Shown piece by piece: positions 1 through 7,729 of a DNA stretch of 11,994 nt. The stretch's first letter is position 1. Each line of letters begins with the position of its first letter. Below the pieces are notes generated by a model. That model saw only the letters and a list, made by a program, of their open reading frames with translations. It had not been told where the DNA came from and made no database searches. Made by a program: the position numbers and the translations under genes. The DNA is taken from assembly GCA_001438335.1 (NCBI GenBank), contig LIBV01000024.1, forward strand, positions 1-11,994, read 5' to 3'. This stretch comes from Pelagibacteraceae bacterium BACL5 MAG-120820-bin39. Lineage in GTDB: Bacteria > Pseudomonadota > Alphaproteobacteria > Pelagibacterales > Pelagibacteraceae.

Positions 1-339
1 CCTTGGATGAATAGATATTACGTTTTGTTTAGACATCGTCCTAAATGGTTTCCATTTAATATATTAATTCATGAAATGCTTGCCGATGATCATGGAGAAG
101 GTGTTCATAACCATATGTGCCCTTATATAACTATCATATTAAGAGGTGGGTACTGGGAAACTACGAAAAATGGTAAGTTTTGGAGACCTCCAGGCTATAT
201 TGGATTTAGATCTGCAAATGCATATCACAGAGTAGATCTAAAAGAAGGTACAAAACCAATGACTATTTTTATACCTGGTCCCTTTGGCTTTAGAAAAGGT
301 CCAAGATCTGAGTATGGAATTAAATTTAAAGATCAATGA
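1..339 (+). CDS. Cupin-fold protein, probably 5'-truncated by window edge
   Basis: The frame is open to the left edge; the first in-frame ATG is at 7 (110 aa from there) with no visible ribosome site before it, so the true start may lie upstream. The protein looks like a single small beta-barrel cupin. An H-N-H pair (residues 34 and 36 counted from ATG 7) is followed by a hydrophobic strand and a GGYWE segment (Glu51), and a later His74 sits in AYHRV. Together these fit the three-His-one-Glu metal set of cupins. The Pro/Gly-rich segments at 61-64 and 90-93 are typical strand connections. No signal peptide or membrane segment is seen. Its stop overlaps the next start (ATGA at 336-339), so it is co-translated with the ZapE-like gene. 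Substrate and reaction cannot be read from the sequence. Cupin fold is fairly secure; function is unknown. Confidence 0.6.
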   Translation, partial: PWMNRYYVLFRHRPKWFPFNILIHEMLADDHGEGVHNHMCPYITIILRGGYWETTKNGKFWRPPGYIGFRSANAYHRVDLKEGTKPMTIFIPGPFGFRKGPRSEYGIKFKDQ

Positions 340-1385
340 AATTAAATAAGCTTTTTTTAGAACACTGCAAAATAAATAAATTTGAAATTAATAAAAATCA
401 ATTAGAAATTATTGATAATTTAGAAAAATTTTATAATGAAAATTATTCTTCTAAATTTTTCAGCAAATTATTCAACAATACAAAAAAAATTGGTTTTTAT
501 CTAGTTGGGGATGTGGGTGTAGGTAAAACAATGTTACTAAACTTTTTTTTTAATCAAATTGAAGAAAAAAAATTAAGACTACATTTCAATGAATTTATGA
601 TTGGTTTTCATGATTTTATTTTTCAAATAAAAGATAAAGAAAATGGCATTGAAAAATTTGTTAAAGATTTAACTAAAAAAACTAAAATTTTATATTTTGA
701 TGAATTTCAGGTTACCAACATAGTAGATGCGATGATTCTTGGAAAATTGTTTAAAAAAATATTCGAAGAAAAGATTTTAGTTTTATTTTCATCAAATATA
801 AGAATAAAAGATCTTTACAAAGATGGGCTGCAAAGAGAACAATTTTTACCTTTTATAAAAATTTTACAAGACTACAGTTATGAAAAAGAATTGCTAATAG
901 ATGAAGATTATCGAACAAATGCAAATAATGGTTTGGAAAGATTTCTAGCTCCAATAAATGAAAAAACTAATTTTATATTTAATAAATTTTTTAGAACGCT
1001 TACAAAAAATATAAATAAAGAAAATAAGATATTAGAAATTAAAGGTCGAAATTTAGTCATTGATAATTTTTTTAATGGCATAGCGAAATTTAATTTTGAT
1101 GAACTTTGCAATCGCAATATAGGCTCCGAAGATTATATAAAGATTGCAAATAATTGTTCTTTTATATTCTTAGAAAATTTACCTAATTTTAATTATACAA
1201 ATTCAAATCAACAACAAAGATTTATTACTTTAATTGATATTTTGTATGAAAAAAAAATTCCACTTATGATTACTTCAGAAAAATCTTTAGATAAACTTGG
1301 TTCTTCACTGGATATTTCTAATACATTCAAAAGAACAATTAGTCGATTACATGAACTAACATCTTTAAGCTTTCAATCAAAATGA
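336..1385 (+). CDS. zapE: ZapE/Afg1-family AAA+ ATPase
   Basis: A 349-aa P-loop ATPase. Walker A is GDVGVGKT at residues 58-65. Walker B is LYFDEFQV at 119-126, followed by TNIVDAMIL; this DEFQV...DAMIL signature is characteristic of the Afg1/ZapE family rather than of other AAA+ proteins. Sensor-1-like SSN is at 152-154, followed by the family segment DLYKDGLQREQFLPFI (159-174). A C-terminal FKRTISRL (331-338) matches the conserved arginine region. Length is slightly below the usual 360-390 aa. In E. coli, ZapE is a division-associated ATPase acting at the FtsZ ring; mitochondrial Afg1/LACE1 supports respiratory-complex quality control. It starts inside the previous gene's stop and ends in an ATGA overlap with the YjbQ-like gene, so the three genes form one translation-coupled unit. 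The coding sequence is very A-rich, with long Lys/Asn/Phe runs. Family call is firm; the cellular role here is by homology. Confidence 0.9.
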   Translation: MKLNKLFLEHCKINKFEINKNQLEIIDNLEKFYNENYSSKFFSKLFNNTKKIGFYLVGDVGVGKTMLLNFFFNQIEEKKLRLHFNEFMIGFHDFIFQIKDKENGIEKFVKDLTKKTKILYFDEFQVTNIVDAMILGKLFKKIFEEKILVLFSSNIRIKDLYKDGLQREQFLPFIKILQDYSYEKELLIDEDYRTNANNGLERFLAPINEKTNFIFNKFFRTLTKNINKENKILEIKGRNLVIDNFFNGIAKFNFDELCNRNIGSEDYIKIANNCSFIFLENLPNFNYTNSNQQQRFITLIDILYEKKIPLMITSEKSLDKLGSSLDISNTFKRTISRLHELTSLSFQSK

Positions 1386-1801
1386 AACAAGAATTTTTTA
1401 ATTTAATTATTAATACTAATGGACAGCAATTATATGAATTTACTGATCAAACCATAGAGTGGATTAATAAGAATCAATTTAATAATGGAATTTTAAATTT
1501 AAGTATCCAGCACACTAGTGCATCATTAATCATTCAAGAAAATGCTGATCCAGATGTAAAAACTGATCTAATAAATTATTTTGATAAGCTGGTTCCAATG
1601 GATAATAATTTGTACATTCATACTACTGAAGGTAAAGATGATATGCCTGCTCATATCAAGTCAGCTCTTACAAATAATCAAATAACATTAAGTGTTAAAA
1701 ATAGTGAGCTTTTATTGGGTACTTGGCAGGGTATTTATTTATTTGAGCACAGATTAGAAAATCAAAACAGAAAAATTATTCATCACTTTATAGGAGAATA
1801 A
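1382..1801 (+). CDS. yjbQ: YjbQ family protein (UPF0047), thiamine-phosphate-synthase-like fold
   Basis: 139 aa, full length for the family. Diagnostic segments are visible in order: IQHTSAS (42-48), ENADP (53-57), HTTEGKDDMPAHIKS (80-94) and GTWQGIYLFEHR (113-124). Conserved His44, His80, His91 and His123 probably form a metal or anion site. The family is commonly annotated as a secondary thiamine-phosphate synthase because E. coli YjbQ has weak activity of that kind; the real physiological role is unsettled, and nothing in this window (no thi genes) supports a thiamine role. The start is the ATG of an ATGA overlap with the ZapE-like gene, implying translational coupling. The stop lies one base from the stop of the opposing photolyase gene, leaving no room for a separate terminator. 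Confidence 0.9.
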   Translation: MKQEFFNLIINTNGQQLYEFTDQTIEWINKNQFNNGILNLSIQHTSASLIIQENADPDVKTDLINYFDKLVPMDNNLYIHTTEGKDDMPAHIKSALTNNQITLSVKNSELLLGTWQGIYLFEHRLENQNRKIIHHFIGE

Positions 1802-1802
1802 T

Positions 1803-3224
1803 TTATTTTTTTTTGAGAGTTTTAAAAGCCTCAAGAGCAGCAACTCTAGCTTGTTCGTGAACAACGATTGGGGCTGGATAGTCTTTTCCAATTATGGTTT
1901 TTATTGCTTGCTGGTATTTTAATTCCATTTCCCATGGTTTATGAATAAATTTATTTGGCACTTTACTTAATTCAGGAACCCATTTTTTTACATATAAACC
2001 TTCTTTATCAAATTTTTCTCCCTGAAGAATAGGATTAAATATTCTAAAATAGGGTGCCGCATCTGCTCCACATCCTGCTACCCATTGCCATTGCGCAACA
2101 TTATTTGCTTCATTAAAATCAAGCAGACAATTTCTAAAATATTTTTCTCCTTCTTGCCAATTTATTCGTAAATGTTTAACTAAAAAAGATCCAACAACCA
2201 TTCGAACTCTATTATGCATCCAGCCAGTTTCAAAAAGTTCTCTCATTCCAGCATCGACAATAGGATATCCAGTCATTCCTGTTTTCCAGGCTTTTAAAAA
2301 TTTATCATTTTTAACCCAAGGAAATCGATCAAACTCTTTTCTTAGATTTCCTTTTAAGATTTCAGGAAAATAATTTATTAAACTATGTGAAAATTCTCGC
2401 CATCCCAGTTCATTAATATATTTTCTTGTTCCAATATTGATAGGTTTTATCTCTCGACATTTGTTCCATATAGTTTCGACATGAATTTGACCATGTTTGA
2501 TATAAGGTGAAAGTTTTGAAGTTCCTTGTACCGAAGGAATATCTCGATTTGTTCCATAATCTTTGATTTTTTCATTAATTAAATTTTTTAAATAATTATG
2601 AGAAATAGACTCAGATACTTCCCAATATTTTTCAAATTTTTTATACCATTTTTTTTTAGGCAATATGTCTGTTGGACTTATATTCTTTTTAAAGTATGTA
2701 AATTTTTTATCTTTTTTTTGAATTTTAGAAATTTTGGTTGGGACTGAGTTTAAATAGATTTGTTCTGCCGTTCTCCAGAAAGGTGTAAATACTTTAAAAG
2801 GAGTTCCATCATTTTTTTTAACATCCTGAAATTCATTTAAAGTATTACCTTTAAAATATTTGAAATTTATTTCGTTTTTGATGAAATTATCCCTAATTTT
2901 TTTGCCCATGGCGATAACATCAGGCTCATAAACCTTATTCCAATAAATGGTAAGATCATCTGATTTCTTAATATTTGATAAAACATCAATTTCATTACCA
3001 CTTTGAATTTCCAAATTAATATTAAGTTTAGACAGATCATCATCAAAACTCTGAAGTGATTTTGATAGCCACCATTGTTGAGCTTCTCTTTTACCTATAA
3101 AGTTTTTTGGGTTATATATATAAAGTGCTGTAACTTGATCATGATTTTGTGCTGCATAAGACAGCGCTTGATTGTGATGAATTCTAAAATCTTCTCTGAT
3201 CCAGACTATGGCTTTAGATGACAT
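1803..3224 (-). CDS. phrB: Deoxyribodipyrimidine photolyase (class I, FAD-dependent)
   Basis: 473-aa cryptochrome/photolyase family protein, a normal length for class I CPD photolyases. The N-terminal antenna domain (about 1-130) begins AIVWIREDFRIHHN, the usual W-[FR]-R-x-D-[LF]-R-x-x-D/H-N pattern. The C-terminal FAD domain (about 190-470) carries WREFSHSL (275-282), TGYPIVDAGMRELFETGWMHN (318-338), ANNVAQWQWVAGCGADAAPYF (373-393) and FNPILQGEKFD. Trp313, Trp356 and Trp379 match by eye the electron-transfer triad of the E. coli enzyme. It repairs UV-induced cyclobutane dimers using blue light. A cryptochrome sensor is less likely given the intact photolyase core and lack of a C-terminal extension, but cannot be excluded. 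Its ATG overlaps the TAA of the lyase gene by one base (TAATG), so it is translated as the last cistron of the nitrogen run. Fe-S-type photolyase cysteines are not seen. Confidence 0.93.
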   Translation of the reverse strand: MSSKAIVWIREDFRIHHNQALSYAAQNHDQVTALYIYNPKNFIGKREAQQWWLSKSLQSFDDDLSKLNINLEIQSGNEIDVLSNIKKSDDLTIYWNKVYEPDVIAMGKKIRDNFIKNEINFKYFKGNTLNEFQDVKKNDGTPFKVFTPFWRTAEQIYLNSVPTKISKIQKKDKKFTYFKKNISPTDILPKKKWYKKFEKYWEVSESISHNYLKNLINEKIKDYGTNRDIPSVQGTSKLSPYIKHGQIHVETIWNKCREIKPINIGTRKYINELGWREFSHSLINYFPEILKGNLRKEFDRFPWVKNDKFLKAWKTGMTGYPIVDAGMRELFETGWMHNRVRMVVGSFLVKHLRINWQEGEKYFRNCLLDFNEANNVAQWQWVAGCGADAAPYFRIFNPILQGEKFDKEGLYVKKWVPELSKVPNKFIHKPWEMELKYQQAIKTIIGKDYPAPIVVHEQARVAALEAFKTLKKK

Positions 3225-4369
3225 TATTGGATTTGTTCTAACCCTTCATTCAGTAACTTGTTATATAATATTTGGTCAGTTAAACCCTCACAACCAATTA
3301 AAAGTACATTTGATTTTGAATTTAAATCCAATGCTTCCTTAAAATTTTGGTTTTGACAGACACCAATTAAAGAAATAACTCCTGGCACACCACATTCCCC
3401 AGAGATTATTTTTTCATTGGATAGCTTCTTTTCAGATAATAAAGCAACAGTCGACGGAATAGCTCTATCAGATATGGTCAAACAATAATTAGAGGCATTT
3501 TTTAATATTTCCCAAGCAACTGTTGAAACATCTCCACATGACATGCCTCCCATAATTGACTCTTTTACTATATCTACACTAGTAGGCTGACCTTGTTTAA
3601 TACTTTTTAAAACACAATTTGCATCTTCAGGTTCAACAATAATAAATTTAGGAGTGGTTTCATAAAATTTTGCAAATCCAGCAATAGCCGCAGCAGCCAT
3701 GCCACCAACACCAGCTTGTAAAAATACATGCGTGATAGAATTATTTTTTAAATCATCAATTATTTCTTTAATCATAATTGAATAACCAGCCATAATATAT
3801 TTAGGTACTTCTTTATATCCATCCCAAGAAACATCTTGAACAATTTCCCAATTATTTTCTGTAGATTGTTTGATGCATTCTTTTAAAGAGGAATCATAGT
3901 TTCCTTTAACACGAATGACGTCAGCATCTAGCTTTCGCATAGCATCAGCTCTAGACTCGGATACAAATTCACTAATAAATATTTTACAATTTACACCTAA
4001 TCTTTTTGCTCCCCAGGCTACGGATCTTCCATGATTGCCTGCTGTTGCTGTTGCTACAGTTTTAGCTTTTTTATCTTTGACAACTTTGTTTACAGCAAAA
4101 GCACCACCCAGAGCTTTAAAGGATTTTAAATCAAATCGATAACCCTCATCTTTATAAAAAATATTATTTAATTTTAGAACTTCATTTAACTTATTAAGAT
4201 TATGTAGAGGGGTCGGTTTATAAGTTTCCCAGGACTCAATCGAGTCAATAGCTTCCTCAATATATTTTTCTGGTAAGTGATTTAAAATTTGCGCTTTATT
4301 AAAATTAAAGTTTTGATTTTTAACTAATTCCGAAATTTTAAATATTTCGTTCTCTAAAACTGTTGTCAT
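3224..4369 (-). CDS. dpaL: Diaminopropionate ammonia-lyase-like PLP enzyme
   Basis: 381-aa fold-type II PLP enzyme. The segment YKDEGYRFDLKSFKALGGAFA (72-92) is the characteristic diaminopropionate ammonia-lyase (YgeX/DpaL) version of the PLP-lysine motif; Lys85 is the expected Schiff-base residue. TAGNHGRSVAWGAKRLG (109-125) is the phosphate/asparagine loop, QDVSWDGYKEVPKYIMAGYS (178-197) matches the family's QD-x-x-W-x-GY segment, and QAGVGGMAAA (218-227) is the glycine-rich PLP phosphate cup. SGECG lies at 323-327. Known family chemistry: alpha,beta-elimination of 2,3-diaminopropionate to pyruvate plus two ammonia. Length is slightly short of the usual near-400 aa. It starts 3 bp after the GlnT-like gene and shares one base with the photolyase start, with no Shine-Dalgarno, so it is probably coupled. 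The position in an ammonia/amine assimilation run suggests it supplies amine nitrogen. Threonine dehydratase or another beta-amino-acid lyase activity is the main alternative. Confidence 0.82.
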   Translation of the reverse strand: MTTVLENEIFKISELVKNQNFNFNKAQILNHLPEKYIEEAIDSIESWETYKPTPLHNLNKLNEVLKLNNIFYKDEGYRFDLKSFKALGGAFAVNKVVKDKKAKTVATATAGNHGRSVAWGAKRLGVNCKIFISEFVSESRADAMRKLDADVIRVKGNYDSSLKECIKQSTENNWEIVQDVSWDGYKEVPKYIMAGYSIMIKEIIDDLKNNSITHVFLQAGVGGMAAAAIAGFAKFYETTPKFIIVEPEDANCVLKSIKQGQPTSVDIVKESIMGGMSCGDVSTVAWEILKNASNYCLTISDRAIPSTVALLSEKKLSNEKIISGECGVPGVISLIGVCQNQNFKEALDLNSKSNVLLIGCEGLTDQILYNKLLNEGLEQIQ

Positions 4370-4372
4370 TAA

Positions 4373-5698
4373 TTAACAATCTAGAGTATTAATTTGTTCC
4401 CAAGCAGTAATTGGTTTTTTCTTATTAAAGTTATTTTTTCTTTTAAATTCTCTAAGTTCAGAGGTTTTAAGCTTGATGTAGCTATTTATTACAGATTTTC
4501 CGAAAGCATCACTTAAAGATTTATTTTTTTGTAATAAGCTTAATGCTTGAGGTAAATCATTAGGCAATTTAGGTAGATTTTTATATTTCTTATAATCCGT
4601 ATACATATTGCAGTGTAAAGGTTTTCCAGGATTTATTTTTTTATCCATTCCCTCTAATCCTGCTGCGAGAACACCAGCTTGCAATAAATATGGATTTGCT
4701 GCGCCATCCATTAATCTTAATTCAAATCTACCTTGATCGGGCACTCTTATCATATGAGTTCTATTATTTCCCGTATAGGAAACACTACTTGGAGACCAAG
4801 TAGCACCTGATTTAGTTGGTGGAGCATTGATTCTTCTATAACTATTAACTGTAGGATTAAAAAAAGCCGATAAGGCTTGTGCATTTTTCATTATTCCACC
4901 TAAAAAATTATAAGCAGTTTTACTTAGCCCTAAGTTATCTTTTTTATCTAAAAATACGTTCGTTTTGCCTTTCCAAACCGAAATATGTGAATGGCAACCA
5001 TTTCCAGTTAAATTAGTAAATGGCTTTGGCATGAAGGTTGCTCTTAAGCCATATTTTTCAGCCAAATTTTTAACCATAAATTTAAAAAATACATGCCTAT
5101 CTGCTGTAATTAAGGAGTCTGTGTAATCCCAATTCATTTCAAATTGTCCATTCGCATCTTCATGATCATTTTGGTATGGTTTCCAACCTAGTTCAATCAT
5201 GCTATCACAAATTTCTTTAATCAGATCGTATCGTCTCATCAAAGCTGATTGATCATAGCAAGGTTTTGGCTGGATATCTTTTTTATCAGCTATTGAATTA
5301 CCATCCTCAGATATTAAAAAATATTCACACTCCACACCAGATTTCATTTGTAAATTTTTTTTTGCTAATTTTTTTATTTGAGCTTTAAGCATAACTCTTG
5401 GTGAAGCATCTACAGGTTTACCATCCATATATAAATCAGATGCAAGCCAACCAATTTCTTTATTCCATGGTAGTTGAATTAAACTATCGGGATCAGGAAT
5501 TGCAAACATATCACTATCTGCAGGTGTCATATCTAACCATGTTGCAAACCCAGCAAAGCCAGCACCATTTTTTTGCATTTCTCCAATGGCTTGAGCTGGA
5601 ACAAGTTTAGATCTTAGGATACCAAATAAATCGACAAAACTAATTAAAAAATATTTTATTTTTTTTTGTTTGGCTATTTGAGATAGGTTTTTTGGCAT
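4373..5698 (-). CDS. glnT: Type III glutamine synthetase GlnT / gamma-glutamylmethylamide synthetase-like
   Basis: 441-aa glutamine synthetase-fold ligase. The beta-grasp N-terminus has FVDLFGILRSKLVP (21-34). Catalytic segments are all present: VECEYF with Glu123 and Glu125 (metal), ANGQFEMNW with Glu187, GNGCHSHIS (232-240; ATP/metal His), NSYRRI (285-290; glutamate Arg), and RFELRLMDGAANPYL (324-338). The C-terminal adenylylation tyrosine motif of GS-I is not seen. GAGFAGFATWLDMTPA (45-60) and YQNDHEDANGQFEMNW (175-190) closely resemble the GlnT/GmaS subgroup. Known reactions of this subgroup: ATP-dependent amidation of glutamate with ammonia (GlnT) or with methylamine giving gamma-glutamylmethylamide (GmaS); sequence reading alone cannot separate them. 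The start at 5698 is supported by AGGA six bases upstream, the only clear ribosome site between glxB and phrB. It follows glxD after 34 bp, the same association as rhizobial glxBCD-glnT and methylotroph mgsABC-gmaS. Confidence 0.88.
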   Translation of the reverse strand: MPKNLSQIAKQKKIKYFLISFVDLFGILRSKLVPAQAIGEMQKNGAGFAGFATWLDMTPADSDMFAIPDPDSLIQLPWNKEIGWLASDLYMDGKPVDASPRVMLKAQIKKLAKKNLQMKSGVECEYFLISEDGNSIADKKDIQPKPCYDQSALMRRYDLIKEICDSMIELGWKPYQNDHEDANGQFEMNWDYTDSLITADRHVFFKFMVKNLAEKYGLRATFMPKPFTNLTGNGCHSHISVWKGKTNVFLDKKDNLGLSKTAYNFLGGIMKNAQALSAFFNPTVNSYRRINAPPTKSGATWSPSSVSYTGNNRTHMIRVPDQGRFELRLMDGAANPYLLQAGVLAAGLEGMDKKINPGKPLHCNMYTDYKKYKNLPKLPNDLPQALSLLQKNKSLSDAFGKSVINSYIKLKTSELREFKRKNNFNKKKPITAWEQINTLDC

Positions 5699-5732
5699 AA
5701 TTTATCCTACTTGTTATAATATTAATTATCAA

Positions 5733-7043
5733 TTATTTTTTTAGTCCAGGGATCCAATCAGTTCCTGCCAAAGGCACTCTAGCCATAGCTGCCGCTTCAA
5801 CAGTTAATGCTGCCAAATCTTCTGGTTCTAAATTTCTAACATCTGATTTTCCATTTGCTCTAGCCAATGTTTGTAACTCTAAGGTTAAAGTTGTCAGATA
5901 ATTTTTAATTCTTTTTCCTGCTTCAATTGGATTTAGTCTTTCCTCAAGTTTTGGATCTTGTGTTGCTACTCCAACAGGACATTTTCCAGTATGACAATGA
6001 TGACAATATCCAGGTTCAGTTCCCAGTTTTTTATAGTCATCTATATAAAGTTCTGCATTACAATTTAAAGCCATCATCGCTGCTGATCCTATGGATACCG
6101 CATCTGCACCCATTGCTATTGCTTTTGCAACATCTGCACCACTTCTAATACCTCCAGAAATTATTAATTGAACTTTTCTATGCATATTTAATTCTTTTAA
6201 AGCATCCACAGCTTCTCTGAGTGCACCTAAAGTTGGAATACCCACATGTTCAATAAAAACATCTTGGGTTGCAGCTGTTCCACCTTGCATTCCATCTAAA
6301 ACAACCACATCTGCTCCAGCTTTAACTGCTAACGTTGTATCGTAATAAGGTCTTGCAGCACCAACTTTAACATAAATTGGTTTTTCCCAATTAGTAATTT
6401 CTCTTAGTTCTTGTATTTTTATTTCTAAATCATCTGGACCAGTCCAATCAGGATGTCTACAAGCACTTCTTTGGTCAATTCCTTCAGGTAATGTTCGCAT
6501 AGCTGCAACTCTTTTATTTATTTTTTGACCAAGCAACATTCCACCACCACCTGGTTTAGCACCTTGACCAACAACAACTTCAATTGCATCTGCTTTTCTT
6601 AAATCATCAGGATTCATTCCATATCTTGATGGCAAAAGTTGATAAACTAAATATTTGGAAGATCCTCTTTCTTCTTTGGTCATACCACCATCACCTGTAG
6701 TGGTCGAAGTTCCCATTGCTGAAGCTCCTCTTCCCAATGCTTCTTTAGCATTTGCACCTAAAGCACCAAAACTCATTCCAGCAATTGTTATTGGTATATC
6801 TAAGTGTAAAGGTTTTTTGGCAAATCGATCTCCCAAGATCACAGATGTGTTACATTTTTCTCTATAACCTTCTAAAGGGTATCTTGACATTGAAGCTCCT
6901 AAAAAAACAAGATCATCAAAATCTGGAACTTTTCTTTTAGCTCCCAAACCTCTTATTTGATAAATACCTTCTCGAGCAGCTCTTTGAATTTCTTTAATGG
7001 TTGCTGATGGAAAAGTTTTAAATTCTTTTAGATCTTTTTTCAT
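5733..7043 (-). CDS. glxD: FMN-binding glutamate synthase-family protein (GlxD / MgsC-like)
   Basis: 436 aa, matching the stand-alone FMN/Fe-S synthase domain of glutamate synthase. Visible: TIAGMSFGALGANAKEALGRGA (86-107; synthase start), TSTTTGDGGM (112-121), GQGAKPGGGGMLLGQK (159-174), RHPDWTGPDDL (196-206), LDGMQGGTAA (249-258), phosphate-binding SGGIRSGADVAKAIAMGADAVSIGS (296-320), and the Fe-S cysteines CHHCHTGKCPVG (347-358; Cys347, Cys350, Cys355). The reaction transfers reductant to a 2-oxoglutarate-derived imine, yielding glutamate, or N-methylglutamate in MgsC; the electron donor is not encoded here. It lacks amidotransferase and GXGXG domains, which are supplied by the two preceding genes. 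It starts 2 bp after the glxC-like stop with no Shine-Dalgarno, indicating translational coupling. A paralogue, about half identical by eye, begins off the right edge of the window. Confidence 0.9.
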   Translation of the reverse strand: MKKDLKEFKTFPSATIKEIQRAAREGIYQIRGLGAKRKVPDFDDLVFLGASMSRYPLEGYREKCNTSVILGDRFAKKPLHLDIPITIAGMSFGALGANAKEALGRGASAMGTSTTTGDGGMTKEERGSSKYLVYQLLPSRYGMNPDDLRKADAIEVVVGQGAKPGGGGMLLGQKINKRVAAMRTLPEGIDQRSACRHPDWTGPDDLEIKIQELREITNWEKPIYVKVGAARPYYDTTLAVKAGADVVVLDGMQGGTAATQDVFIEHVGIPTLGALREAVDALKELNMHRKVQLIISGGIRSGADVAKAIAMGADAVSIGSAAMMALNCNAELYIDDYKKLGTEPGYCHHCHTGKCPVGVATQDPKLEERLNPIEAGKRIKNYLTTLTLELQTLARANGKSDVRNLEPEDLAALTVEAAAMARVPLAGTDWIPGLKK

Positions 7044-7045
7044 AT

Positions 7046-7726
7046 TTAATACGAGCTTACATTATCAATTTTAAAATTATATAAATTTCTAGCTGAACCA
7101 TATCTTTTAAAATTTTTAGCATCCTCAGATATATTTAACACTTTAAAAATTTTATTTAATTCATCTATATTTTTTTTATCCATTTTTTTTTCAACACAAT
7201 CAGCACCTAAACTTTTTACTTTACCTTTAACAAAAATCTTAGCTTCATAAATAGAGTCACCAAGATCAGATTCTGCATCACCCAATACAATTAGGTTACC
7301 TTTTTGAGCCATAAATGCTGACATATGACCAACCGAACCCTTAACAACAATGTTAATGCCTTTCATAGAAATGCCACATCTTGAGCTGGCATCACCCTCA
7401 ATTATTAAAGTTCCTCCATGTCCTGTTGCACCTGCTGATTGAGAGGCATTCCCTTTTACTATTACTTTTCCGGACATCATATTTTCTGCTACACCAGTTC
7501 CTACATTTCCATGAACAGTAATGTTTGCTTTTTGGTTCATCCCAGCACAATAATATCCAGTATGACCTTTAATAGTCACATCAATATCATCTTTTAATCC
7601 TGCACAAATAGCATGTTGTCCTTGAGGATTTAAAATTTCAAATTTTCTTTTATTATCTTTTCTATCAATATTCTGAAGATAATTATTTACTTCTCTCAGT
7701 TTTTTTTTATTTAAATCAAAATTCAT
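7046..7726 (-). CDS. glxC: GXGXG-domain protein (GlxC / MgsB-like glutamate synthase subunit)
   Basis: 226-aa protein corresponding to the C-terminal GXGXG beta-helix of glutamate synthase large subunits (GltB C-terminal domain; also FwdC-like). The repeats are seen as successive turns: IKGHTGYYCAGMNQKANITVHG (52-73), NVGTGVAENMMSGKVIVKG (74-92), NASQSAGATGHGGTLIIEG (93-111), DASSRCGISMKGINIVVKG (112-130), SVGHMSAFMAQKGNLIVLG (131-149), DAESDLGDSIYEAKIFVKG (150-168), roughly 19 residues per turn. This domain has no catalytic residues of its own; in full-length enzymes it holds the ammonia tunnel architecture between the amidotransferase and synthase domains. It therefore most likely bridges the products of the flanking genes. 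It starts 3 bp after the glxB-like stop and ends 2 bp before glxD, with no ribosome site visible. The Lys-rich tail from about 169 is variable in the family. Confidence 0.9.
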   Translation of the reverse strand: MNFDLNKKKLREVNNYLQNIDRKDNKRKFEILNPQGQHAICAGLKDDIDVTIKGHTGYYCAGMNQKANITVHGNVGTGVAENMMSGKVIVKGNASQSAGATGHGGTLIIEGDASSRCGISMKGINIVVKGSVGHMSAFMAQKGNLIVLGDAESDLGDSIYEAKIFVKGKVKSLGADCVEKKMDKKNIDELNKIFKVLNISEDAKNFKRYGSARNLYNFKIDNVSSY

Positions 7727-7729
7727 GGA

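Noticed and set aside
908..1117. Minus-strand 69-codon open frame inside the ZapE-like gene
   Set aside because: Shadow of an AT-rich gene with a clear family match on the other strand; composition is low-complexity.
5398..5610. Plus-strand 70-codon open frame within glnT
   Set aside because: Antisense to conserved glutamine synthetase sequence, with no ribosome site or recognisable product.
5699..5732. Possible internal promoter before glnT (AT-rich TATTATAAC stretch on the minus strand)
   Set aside because: A -10-like string exists, but the nearest -35-like TTGATA is only about eight bases away, and any AT-rich gap gives such matches. Only the ribosome site is supported.
5927..6940. Three plus-strand open frames (5927-6148, 6655-6867, 6752-6940) within the glxD-like gene
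   Set aside because: They mirror Gly/Ala-rich conserved FMN-domain codons on the minus strand; overlapping one another and lacking starts of quality, they are shadows.
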